In this document: positions 46,535 through 56,871 of the stretch, in pieces
Layout of the letters: each line of letters starts with the position of its first letter
How positions within the stretch are numbered: position 1 is the first letter of the stretch
NCBI GenBank assembly: GCA_018417955.1
Contig: JACTVC010000019.1
Span: 248,001-312,000 of the forward strand
Length of the DNA: 64,000 nucleotides
From: Laccaria trichodermophora
Lineage: Eukaryota > Basidiomycota > Agaricomycetes > Agaricales > Hydnangiaceae
Direction: 5' to 3'
The notes under the pieces: model-generated
What the model was told of the DNA's origin: nothing
Database searches by the model: none
Seen by the model: only the letters and a program-made list of their open reading frames with translations
Made by a program: the position numbers and the translations under genes

Positions 46535-46999
46535 ATGTTGTTCTACCCATTGCTCGATTGTTGGTATCGCCTCACCAACCTATGGACGGGCGAAGCATTG
46601 TCCTTGGATGTCGTAAACGACAACGGCACATACTCGTCTGGTATATTGCAGATGTCAGCCACGGGGTCCTACTCTGGGCAGTACTGGCGCTTCCAGCCCT
46701 TCCCGGCGGGATCTACAACCACGTATGCCCTTAGCACCATGTTCCTTGGAGAAAGGATGCGTTTGGATGTGTATGGCGATATTAAGACTAAGCCGCGCTT
46801 GGCGCTTGCTGGGCAATATTCGGGGCAGGTTTGGACGATGACTTCGTGGGGCGATGGGACCTATATGTTGACGAATAAATATTCGGGGAGCGGCTTGCAC
46901 TTGGATGTGTATAGCGATACAGAGCGGCCGTTCTTGGAAGGTGGAGATCACATTGGCCAACACTGGCGTATTACGCCTATCACGCCTATCGTCGGGTAA
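46535..46999 (+). CDS. Ricin-B-type beta-trefoil lectin-like protein, about 154 aa
   Basis: A carbohydrate-binding fold without an enzymatic or toxic chain. Three repeats carry the diagnostic Q-x-W: YSGQYWRFQPF, YSGQVWTMTSW and IGQHWRITPI, each preceded by an L-D-V segment (LSLDVVNDNG, MRLDVYGD, LHLDVYSD). This is one complete trefoil. The first in-frame ATG is at 46535; because fungal members usually begin a few residues before YRLTN, the first exon may instead lie upstream of an intron ending near 46520. No convincing signal peptide, so it is likely cytosolic, as in many mushroom lectins. Sugar specificity cannot be read. Confidence 0.75.
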   Translation: MLFYPLLDCWYRLTNLWTGEALSLDVVNDNGTYSSGILQMSATGSYSGQYWRFQPFPAGSTTTYALSTMFLGERMRLDVYGDIKTKPRLALAGQYSGQVWTMTSWGDGTYMLTNKYSGSGLHLDVYSDTERPFLEGGDHIGQHWRITPITPIVG

Positions 47000-47724
47000 A
47001 TGAAGTTGGACTGGCTGGCTAGGTATGTATATCACCCTTTGATTATGATTGTCTTTTATCTGACGAAATATTGTCATGACAGGTTGTGGCATGCACTGAT
47101 TTGAAGGCGAAAGTTCTTGTAGAGCACTAATTAGTAATAATGGTCAAACGAAACTAGAAAGCTTGTATTTCCTTGATGAATGAATTCGTGGTTGGCAACT
47201 CCTCATAAGTTTTATAGAAACCAAATAGAAACCTTTTTTCTCGACAACAATGTTTTGTGTTTCTGCACAAACAAATCACTTGCAAATCGCGTTGAAATCA
47301 CCAATGAATACCTGATATCATCGTTAAATTTTTGTGGCTGCAAACAATGAACTTTTCATGCGAGCTTGGTGGCGCAATGGTGGCCCCAAGGTGGCCCGTG
47401 TTGTTTGACGGACAATGCACGTGAACACAAACATACATCAACATCGCGTTGTTTGGCTGGTGTCTGTTGCCTCAAGGCGTCGACGAACATTGTGGCCTTG
47501 TAATCGCATTTCTACTCGTCTCCCCTTCAGCCTGCAGACAACCTCGTTGCACCAAGGTGTTACATGTCATTTTCTGGAACACCACTAGGTCAAGGCAGAC
47601 GTCTCGATCACAACACTTTTCTTGGTAAACAACCTTCCGGGCCCACAAGCCCACATCACATCATTCCCACCTCCTACGCTTACGGGTGCGTTTTATCTTC
47701 TTATCTTCTTTTGACAGTTTCCTC
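47000..47724. other. Intergenic, no gene seen
   Basis: Separates the lectin gene and the SUN-domain gene; no repeats or RNA genes recognised. Confidence 0.6.
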
Positions 47725-50687
47725 ATGCTACGATCTAGAGCACCAACCGTCGCCTCCCGATCCCCTACCAAACCCACATCACCCGTACGCGATCGTCGCT
47801 TCCACGACGACGACGACGAAAACGAGAACGAAAACGAACCAGCACTAGCACGCTTCGCACGTCAAAAACAACGCGAACAAGCTTCCATAAACAATATCTC
47901 TTCACGCCCCGGTGGCCCGAAGACTTTCACCTCCCCACCTAAACCAGAAAAGTGGAGCGTAAAGGACACCTCTGTCAACATCGCAACCGCTTTCACACAG
48001 GCCGCCAACGATATGCTGCCTCCACATACCACACCAAACACATCATGGGCCTCGTCCTCGTCTCGGACTGTCGTCCCACGAAGCACGTCAGTTGAGTACG
48101 AGTCACAGGTACAATCAACTACCTCTCGTCGCCTTGCTGCACCAAATAGCAAGCTCGGCTCGCGCCCTCCAAATTCAAACTCAAATCCCTCGAGAAAACC
48201 TCTGTCAAAGGCTGATTCCTCACTACACGTGCCCGACTCCGAAGATGAGCGGCCGAGCGCGAACGGTCGCGGGAAGAGCCCGTTCGAACAAGTTGCAGGC
48301 GCTGCGGGTCGTGTGCTGCAAAATGCCACTTTCTACCTGCGTGCCCGTTCCAAAGAACCACAAGACACCTCGGGAGCCGCGAATAACCAAAATGGCAATG
48401 ACTCGAGCTACGACTACGGTGCCGAGGAAAGCATCTATCAAGCTTCCCAAGGGAAACGGACTTCCAATGCAGCCCATAAACGGAACCGGATATCTGTAGA
48501 TAATAAGGCTTGGAAGCCTTCCGCGTCGGATTTTGAGTCTGACGAAGAGTACTCGGACGATGGCAAGAAAGGAAGGGGCGCGAAGAAGAAAGGTCCGCAT
48601 GGAGGTCCATTGACAAACCTGCCTAGTATCGGCCCCAGTAAAGGCAGAAAAAAGAAGACCAAAGGAAATAAAGGAAGCAAAGGAAACATTGCAGGTGGTG
48701 AACAGGAGAATGAGAGCGATGGCGAAACACAAACCGACATTGTGAGTTGGTCCGGATGTTATCAGATAAAACCTTGGTCCTCACTTTTTTTTTCTTGCCC
48801 CCGTAGCAATCACAGTCCGCGCAACTACGATCATCAGCGCAACCCTCACGGCCCTCCATACCACCAGAAACCTATGATCCAGAAGATACCTCGGTGGACG
48901 TCGAACAGGGCCTCCACTCAATACCAGAGATTGACGACATTGATCTACCACCGGAAGACCTTAGTGCCACGCAACGAGCGCGGTCAATGGAGCCGAAACC
49001 CAAGCGACGCTCCCGTTCACGTACCCCCGCCCGCGCACGGTCTCGCCTTTCAATAGGCGGCGCTCTTGGCTCCATCGTGAACCTAACGTTCAAAGGATCC
49101 ATGGCTGTCGTCACTCTTTTCCTTCACCTCCTAAGCAACGTTCTCTTCCTGCTTGGTCGTGTCTTTGGCACGATGTTCGACATCGTTTTTAACCGCCCGT
49201 ATCTTTGGGTAAGGTCGTCGAGAGTCAAAGGGTTGGCTACGTTTGCGAAATACGTTCTTCTGGCGTTTACTTTGGTTTCTGCGTGGTTCATCCTTCGAAG
49301 CCCTACAGTCCTTTCATACATCCCCAAACTATCGTTCCCGTCGTCGTCTACGCGTCATTCACCGGTGTATACTGCCCCGGATGTACCAGCTGCGAATATT
49401 GTGGAACTCGCGGAACGGCTGCTGCGCATTGAGAATGCGCTGTCGGGTCTATCTGTGGATAGCGAGCGGACGAAAGCAAAGGCGGACGATGGTGTTCGTG
49501 GGTATCATGATCTTATGGGCCGGCTTGGTGTGCTTGAGACGAGGTTGGGCGCGGAGAGTAGGAAAATTGTGGAAGCTGAGACGAGGGCAAGAGATGCGGC
49601 TGGGAGGGGGTTGAGTGGGGTTAAGCAAGATGTGGAGGTGCTTCAGGCGCAGATTGTTGCGCAGCAGAAGTTGCTGGAGAAGGAGAGGGTGGAGAAGGAG
49701 AAGGGGCAAGGACATTCGAGCGACGAGGAGGCCCATGTGAAGTTGAAGGCTTTGGAAGAGAGGGTTGGGTTTGTGGAGGGTGGTGTTAGGGATGCGTTAG
49801 AGTTGGGTACGAAGGCTTCCAGTGCTGCCGCTGCTGCTGCTACGGCAGGGAATAATAAAGCCCCAGCTGCTGCTATTCCAGGAACGGAATGGTGGAATAA
49901 GCGTGCCAAGTCTGGGTTGCAGATTAAGTCGTCGGATGGGACGGATGTTACTGCGCTCATTGCCGACCTCGTCGATACCGCTACGTCCATCCGAAGTAAA
50001 GACACCATTGCCAAACCGGATTATGCGCTTCATTCTGGAGGTGCTAGGATCATACCTTCGCTTACGACTCCGACGTTTGAGATTCGGCCTTCTACGCTCC
50101 GTGGACAGGTTGTTGGTCTCTTGACGGGGAACGGGTACGCGATTGGACGACCGCCTATAACGGCTTTGCATCATGAAGTGAACAATGGGCATTGTTGGCC
50201 TTTTGCGGGGAGTGAAGGACAGTTGGGTGTGGCGCTTGCTGCGCCGACGTATGTTGAGGAAGTGTCTATTGATCATGTTGCGAAGGAGCTGGCGTTTGAT
50301 ATGCGGAGTGCACCGAGGGAGATGGAGGTGTGGGGTATGGTTGAGGGGAAGGATAATGTTGCGCGTGTGAAGGAGTGGAAGGAACATGGTGGGGGCCAGG
50401 AGATTCTTGACGCTATTGCGTATCCGAAGACGTTGCCGAAGGAGCCGGAGTATATTCGCCTGGCGAATTTTACTTATGATGTTGCGAGTACGAGGGGGGT
50501 TCAGACGTTCCCTGTTGATGAGGATGTTAGGAGGCTTGGTGTTGATTTTGGGATTGTGGTGCTGAGGGTGTTGAGTAATTGGGGACAGGGGGAGTTTACG
50601 TGTTTGTATCGGTTTAGGGTGCATGGGCGGAGGATGTTGGATGGGCCGCCGCCGCCGATGAATTTGGGGGAGGATGCCTCTCCGTGA
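47725..50687 (+). CDS. SAD1: SUN-domain protein (Sad1/UNC-84 type), 965 aa
   Basis: SUN proteins span the inner nuclear membrane and, with KASH proteins, form the LINC bridge between nucleus and cytoskeleton. Two exons (47725-48741, 48807-50687) join in phase. The N-terminal 400 residues are disordered, basic and acidic patches with KGRKKKTKGNKG and RRSRSRTPARARSR: nucleoplasmic. Two hydrophobic stretches follow (GSMAVVTLFLHLLSNVLFLL; TFAKYVLLAFTLVSAWFIL), then a coiled coil (ESRKIVEAETRARDAAGRG; LEKERVEKEKG) and the C-terminal SUN domain, opening PDYALHSGGARIIPSLTTPT with GHCWPFAGSEGQLGVALAAP. A tandem duplication overlaps the stop codon (see 50655-50810). Confidence 0.93.
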
Positions 50688-50810
50688 TGACGCTCCTGGG
50701 CAATTATGGTCGCTCTACCCCTCCTCCTCCTACCGATGAATTTGGGTGAGCCGATAGTGAACGATGAAGACGCTCCTGGGCAATATGGTCGCTCTATCCA
50801 ACCGCCACCC
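50655..50810. repeat. About 79-bp tandem duplication across the end of the SUN gene
   Basis: CCGATGAATTTGGG followed by GACGCTCCTGGGCAA and ATGGTCGCTCTA occurs at 50657-50738 and again at 50737-50805 with small differences. The first copy ends the SUN reading frame (NLGEDASP, TGA); the second copy would encode a longer tail with PGQYGRSIQPPPPF if read in the original frame. It suggests the present C-terminus was shortened by the duplication. Confidence 0.7.
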
Positions 50811-51444
50811 CCCTTCTAATTTAACGACTTTCCTTCCTTTTTTCTTTCGGTTTGATTGATTTGATTTAAACGACCTCAATCCCCTCCCTCCCTTCTTTTC
50901 TTTTTATCATCTCGCTTATTCCACAGTGCTATGTGTCCACTGCTAGTAATGTACATGTACGTGCAATCTCATCCCACTCATGATTCCCCTCCACCCCCAC
51001 GTCGTCATCTGCTTTCCAACCTCGTTGCTGCCATCCCTCCCCTGCATGCCTACCTTCATTGCGAAACATACTACAGCTGGTACCACACACACACTCCCTC
51101 TCTACCGTTTTTTTTGTTTGGTATACTGATACGTAGATAGATAGTAATTTTCTCTGCCCTCAATTCAATCTCAATTGAAAATCGAAATAGAACAGGACGG
51201 ATTGTGAGGAGCTCGAGGGAGAAATTTATTTTTAGCGTCACATTTATGCACGGCTACGCGCTTGCTTCGTGATCCCCTTCCTATGTTGCCTGGCAAAGTT
51301 TCAAACCTTTCGAGGTCTTAGCACTCCTCTACACTCCTTTTATTCAAAGGTCATCCACGATTTCAGTTCAGACTCGATGAGCTGCATCACGTTTAACTCA
51401 AACTCGGTGAATGGGAAGGAAAGATGATGGTTCTTAATATTGAT
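50811..51444. other. Intergenic, T-rich 3' flank of the SUN gene
   Basis: Pyrimidine-rich sequence with no recognised gene; a metallophosphoesterase remnant begins at its right edge. Confidence 0.6.
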
Positions 51445-51522
51445 GCTGTTAACGTTGTTACAGGAGGTATGAGGGATAGATTGGTTGAGAATGCGGTGGC
51501 ACTGCTTCTTTCATCTGGAGGT
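51445..51522 (+). pseudogene. C-terminal remnant of a metallophosphoesterase
   Basis: It encodes VTGGMRDRLVENAVALLLS, matching the last residues of the intact gene at 29957-30907 (ITGGMRDQLVRNAVAL). No further part of the gene is seen upstream. A short leftover of a duplicated copy. Confidence 0.75.
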
Positions 51523-51606
51523 AATTCGCCGCGTTGGGAGCAAGTTCAAGTTGGGAGGGCTATTTTATATTTACGTCACGTGGACCAAAAAAACCTCTCT
51601 TCGACA

Positions 51607-53999
51607 ATGACCACCCAAAAAACGAGCAAAAAGCGTCCAGCGTCCAACCAAGCCGGACCCAATGTTAAAAAACCCCACCTTGAAAAATCATCCAGCGATA
51701 AAAAGCGCAGTCGGCCAGTAACTGCTTCAGCACAACCGGCGAGCACATCGGATTCTGAACCTGACGATCTCGAGGACGTTGAAAACACTGGAGGTGATGA
51801 TAAAGGTGACTGGGTAGACGAGGACGATGAAATGGATATTGATAATAATGGTGATGGACCTACCTTGAACTCACAAGCTCCAAAAGACCCAAATGGTGTG
51901 TCCAAATAATGTTGTCTCCTTACTGACGTGCTTAAGTATTGTTTCCAGCCGCTCGGGAGTCACATAAAGCTCAAAAAGTTCTACAAGAACAAAGGCGTGC
52001 CGCTAAACCCCACTCTACGCTTCTCGTCGAAGCCAAGCGTGTATGGTCCCTTGCTCGCCAAAAAACGGTACCCACAGCCGAACGCCAAAAACATGTCAAA
52101 AATCTGATGGATGTGATACGCGGTAAGGTCAAAGATATTGTGTTCAAGCATGATGCGAGTCGGATCGTGCAGACTGTCGTGAAGTATGGGGGACAGAAGG
52201 AGAGGGATGAGATTGCAGCGGAGTTGAAGGGCAAATATAAAGATCTCGTGCAGAATAAGTACTCGAAGGTACGCAAGTTTTTTTTTTCAACATGAAGTAT
52301 TGTTATTCAATAACTGCATAGTTCCTTGTGACGAAGCTGATCCGCCTCTGCCCGTCCCATCGCACTTCAATCCTCCTAGAGTTCCAAACCCACGTACTTC
52401 GTCTCCTCCTGCATCGAGAAGCTACCTCCGTTCTTGCGGACGCTTTTGAGCTCTATGCCAATGCCTACGAACGCACTATACTCCTGCGGGACTTTTATGG
52501 AAAAGAAGCTAATTTGTTCAGCTTCACGACTGGGAGTGCGGAAGACAAGGAACGGGCGAAGAAAGGGCTCAGTGGGATTCTTGAGGGTGTTGATAACGAG
52601 AGACGGCGGAGAACGTTGAATGCTCTCAAGGATAACCTGGTCACGATGTAGCTGCCTTCGTTTTTTTTATTTTTCAAAGTATTTGCTGATCGTGAATGAT
52701 AGACTCAATAACCCGGATAAGGGTGCTATAACCCATGCGGTTGTCCATAGGGCGTTGTGGGAGTATATATCTGCGGTTAACACAATACAGGACGAGACTG
52801 AGCGGAAAAAACTTGCACGAGAGATATTTGAGAGGTGAGGGGTCACTTTGTTTGCTACTCTGGCTTTATTGATGATACATTTTAGCTGCCAGGAAGTTCT
52901 AGCTGAGATGGTGCACACCAGGGACGGAAGCCGCGTCGTCCGCGAATTTTTAGCACAAGGAACTGCCAAGGTCCGCGTTATTTCCCTCCAATCTTGATTG
53001 CTTCCAACACCTTTTAGGATCGCAAACAAATTCTCAAAGTCCTGAAACCGCACATCGAGCGGATGTGTCTTGACGATGAGGCGCAACTGGTGTTATTCAC
53101 CGCTCTAGACGTCACAGAGTAAGCCCTACTTTCCAGTGATTGCCCGCTAATCTCTCCCACCCTTAAAGTGACACTAAGCTCCTCTCAAAATCACTCATCT
53201 CTGAAATGACCACCCCCGCTCAAAAGCTGTACGCCTCCCCTCAAGGCAGGCGATCTTTGTTATACCTCCTCCTTCCGCGGACGAGGCGGCACTTTACTCC
53301 TGCGCAAATTGCTTCGCTGGCTGAAACGGACGAGGCACGCGCACGGACGAGCAAGAAGGAGCCGCAGAGCAGGGAGAGTGAGGTGCGCAAGTTTGCTAGC
53401 GAGGCGCTTATCACGTGGGTGCAGGAGAACGGCGCGAGTTTGGTGAGAGAGCCAAGTGGGACGTTGGTAGTGGTTGATATCATGCTTTTTGCTGAAGGCG
53501 GTGAGTCTCTTTTTTTTTTTTCAAGGTTTGATAGACACACCTAATGATGTTTCTTCTCCGTGCAGATAAAACAGCAGCAATGAAAACGCTGCTAGCGGTT
53601 ATCTCAAGTCCGTATCCCTCCACAGACTCCAGCACCCCACATCCAATCGATCTACCGCACACCTCACGACTGTACAAGACCCTTCTGCAAGGCGGGCACT
53701 TTAACCGTGCCACCGGAACCATCGATACCTCTCAGACTCACTGGGACTCTGAAGCCTTTGCCAGATCCTTTGTAGCGAACGTGGGGAGGGATGTGGTGGT
53801 GTCAATGTGCACGAAGGGGGCGGGGAACGGCGCCTTTGTGATTAGTGCGCTGTGTGAGGCGTTGGTGAGGGGAGGAGAGGGTTGTGCGGAGGAGAGGAAG
53901 AGGATCAAGGAGTGGTTTGGGGGCAAAGTGGTTAAGGAAATCGAGGCAGGGGAGGCAAAGGGGAAGAAGATTCTTGTTGAGAACCTTGCATTGCTTTAA
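51607..53999 (+). CDS. PUF6: Pumilio-family protein PUF6 (nucleolar, CPL domain), 672 aa
   Basis: Yeast Puf6 works in 60S ribosome assembly and in repression of ASH1 mRNA. Eight exons (51607-51895, 51949-52268, 52322-52647, 52703-52834, 52886-52970, 53018-53118, 53169-53500, 53566-53999) sum to a whole number of codons. Residues 1-100 are Lys/Ser then acidic (DDLEDVENTGGDDKGDWVDE), typical of nucleolar proteins. Pumilio repeats include KDIVFKHDASRIVQTVVKYG, QNKYSKFLVTKL and HTRDGSRVVREFLAQG. The C-terminal CPL-type region contains RRSLLYLLLPRTRRHFTPAQ and GGHFNRATGTIDTSQTH. Nothing disabling seen. The start ATG at 51607 is the first after the metallophosphoesterase remnant. Confidence 0.95.
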
Positions 54000-54164
54000 G
54001 CTGACTTATTGGTTAACCTTAATCTCTCGTAGATGTAGATGGATGTCCTTTTTGTATCAATGCAATTAGGCCTCAAGGCTATGATTCAAAAACAACAAGA
54101 GGTAACAAATCACGGAGACAACAGCAAGTAGAGAGTAGAAGATATCATCTACCACGGCAGCCAC

Positions 54165-56213
54165 CTACCCAAGTTGATTCAGTGTATTTGTTAACACCCG
54201 CGTATCATCGTCTTTGGTGATCTTCAGGTCTTCACTGACCCTACCCGCAAGCAACTCTGCATTGAGCCTCCATGTCGGATAACATGCCTCTCCTTCTTTA
54301 CCTCCCCAATCAAAGTCGAGCAACATTACAGATTGACCTTCGCAGGCGATGTTAGGACTCCGCAAGTCACCATGGCAGAGACCCTGATCATGAAATTTTT
54401 TCATGAGGGCCCGAAGCTGACACTCCCAAAGCTGTCGGTGAGTTGGCAGCAGTGGGCTCTGAGTGATCAGCGTGGCAGACTCCACATATCTCATAGCTAC
54501 TGCACACCACCCACCAGGAAGTCGCTCGAAAGCATAAATGGCTGGGGCATGACCTAACCTGGCGCAAAAATCGTGCAACTCGATCGAATACTTTCGAGCA
54601 AACTTGATGACGACACGTTGCTTGTTGGGACCTGGCGTCTCTGCGACATACAAAAGGCGGTTGGGCAGCCTGTCGGGAAAGAAACTTTGGATCTCAAAGC
54701 TAAAGTATTGGTCAGATGGGGGGTAGCTGCGCAGTCTGGTGACTGCAGGAAAATGGCGGGCAGGAGTAGGAATTATGGCAGCCGGGTTCCTCAAATTCAT
54801 CGTGGCATCCTGGATGATACAGGCTTGCAGCACAGATGAGGCCACAAAGGCAGAATAGAGACAAGTGCAATCCTGACCATCCGAAGCTGACGCAATGCAG
54901 GAGAAAGCTGGAGTCAGGGGAATAATCCGAAAACGATGGTCTATGGCAATGATTCCATAGAATGTGATATCACATCCTACAAAATCAGAATAAAGATAAA
55001 ATGCAGAGATATCCAACTTACCAACGATCGTCAAGCCAAGGCAAGGTACCCTCCATCCTTCATAGATTTGTTGGTTCACTCTTGAATTTAAACGCGCAAC
55101 GTAGCCTGTAAGTTCAACTGTGGGGAGTGAATTGATCTCGGCAATCGAATTTTTGATCTCTACACCCATGGTCCCTGCGCCATGAAGCGCAAGATTGTGA
55201 CCGTCGGATCTGATGAAACCGATGGCAGCGGCGGAAATCGGAGGAATGGGAGTGGCTCTGCGTGCGGCAAAAATCTCGTTAAGGCAGTTTAGGCCTACAT
55301 CCCTCCGCTCATCTTCATGGCCAAAGTATCCTGTCATTTTGTTTGCAAAATCGTCCACTGCATCCCGCAACTTCCGAGTATCAACATCAGCGAGCCCAGG
55401 CACATCGTCATGACCGGCCATAACATCCAAAAAGTGACCAAATCCGTCATAAAGAAGTGGGATAGGCGGGATGTCAGCATCGGGATGTGGTCGGTCATCC
55501 AGGATCTTCTCCGATGGGTCATTTTGAAGATTCAGATATGACGATGGTTTGCCTGCATCTGAGGGAGCCATCGTGGCCAGTCTAGTTCGCTTCAAGCGAT
55601 CGTGAACGCCTTCGGCCGGTTCGCCAGGCTTGCGTTTGCCTGGACCTGGAAGAAATGGAATTTGAGCAGAGGGGAAGTTAGATGTCCGAGTCGCCCGCCC
55701 GCGCAAACACGATGACAGAGGCACAGCACCGGAAGATCGGGAAGAGGTTACGGGCGATCGAAGAGTAGGAAGAAATCCGCGAGGATAAATGAATATGAAG
55801 TGAAGGAAGACACTCATTCATTATCGATGTCCTAAGTACTCACCAACGAACGGAGTCTGTACGACAACATGGACGTAGCCTTGATCAGGATTAGGAAAGG
55901 TGTCCGACATAATGTCCGATTCCAGGAGATAATCGTCTTCTACCAACTGATATTTGCTGAGTTCATTTTTAAGGTTTTTCGTTATTTTAATGGAAACCTT
56001 GTAGGGAGTAAGTTATTATAGGGCATGGAATAGACAACGCCGAAAAAAATTGCTAACCTTGTAGATGGTAAGTTGAACTGCGTCAAGTCCAGCAAGTGCA
56101 TGAGAATTCTTCTTCATAACTTCCTCTTTGAGGTCGTCCACTGTGTCTTCGTGTGCGACGTCGACAGAAAAGGGGCGTTCGCTCTTTCCGAGGATCCAGC
56201 AAAATAATTTCAT
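54165..56213 (-). CDS. Crinkler-type protein: CRN header, PD-(D/E)xK nuclease-like, kinase-like, 581 aa
   Basis: Four exons (56213-56058, 55997-55844, 55645-55022, 54976-54165) sum to a whole number of codons. Exon 1 starts MKLFCWILGKSERPFSVDV and continues with DTVDDLKEEV and LDAVQLTIYKV, the ubiquitin-like header of Crinkler proteins. The centre (about residues 200-300) has SDGHNLALHG then GVEIKNS, compatible with a PD-(D/E)xK nuclease core. The C-terminal third is kinase-like: RVVIKFARKYSIELH (VIK lysine), HGDLRSPNI (catalytic loop) and LLDFDWGG (DFG-like, with D for G). Crinklers act as effectors in oomycetes and as conflict systems in fungi (established knowledge); target unknown here. 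No stop or frameshift seen. A palindromic MITE lies 32-216 bp upstream of the ATG. Confidence 0.8.
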
Positions 56214-56244
56214 CGTCGTAGAGTCCTTCGTGACTGTGCCAGTA

Positions 56245-56429
56245 CTATGACCTACCAGCACCTCGGCGCACCCTACGAGTCGTCAGTCACTGATCGTCAC
56301 ACATTTTGGCTGGACAAATTTTTCAAGTTGTCACCCGTTGTCACGCAACATCACGCTTGTCCAGCCAAAAATTGTGACAATCAGTGACCGCCGACTCATA
56401 GGGTGCGCCGAGGTGCTGGTAGGCCATAG
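56245..56429. mobile_element. Palindromic MITE (185 bp) flanked by TA
   Basis: Nearly the whole element is one inverted repeat: the left arm begins CTATGACCTACCAGCACCTC and continues GGCGCACCCTACGAGTCG; the right arm is its complement with few changes. TA dinucleotides lie at 56243-56244 and 56430-56431, as after Tc1/mariner-type insertion. It can fold into a long hairpin. It lies in the promoter or 5' leader of the Crinkler gene. Confidence 0.85.
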
Positions 56430-56705
56430 TAGTCGAAGACAGAGACGGTGACTCGGATCCGTGGCGTGGGAAGCGCGGGAAGGCGTTGCTCAGATGTCGG
56501 ACTTTCTTATTTTAGCTTACAACCGGTATCTACCGGTTGCAACCATTCCAATCGCCGGTGGCCGTCTCAATTGCTTGAAATGGAAGTGTGTGTGGTTCAA
56601 ATCGGGTTGGAACCAGGGTTGAGTCCGGATTCAACCGGGCTCCCCATACTAATATAGCCATCAATAAATTTACTGATCGACCGATGAAATGTTTATAAAG
56701 AAAAG

Positions 56706-56766
56706 TGCATCAGTCAAGGATTGAACCAAAAACCTCGGGCTTGTGGCCTACCTGCGCAAAGACTAC
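56706..56766 (-). other. tRNA-derived SINE-like segment
   Basis: On the minus strand TTGCGCAGGTAGG (A-box-like) is followed at about 20 nt by GGTTCAATCC (B-box). Stems do not close to a functional tRNA. Probably a SINE head or tRNA relic. Confidence 0.4.
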
Positions 56767-56871
56767 AAATTTGGGCTGGTCTCTGGTGTCTGTGGCAGAT
56801 ACCGGATACCAGATACTGAATATTACATCAGTAATATTATGTAATAACGCTCGCTGTATCTCATCCTCCCA

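Noticed and set aside
49797..50624. 275-codon open frame on the minus strand
   Set aside because: Exact antisense shadow of the SUN-domain exon, rich in Arg/Pro/Asn from complementing its codons.
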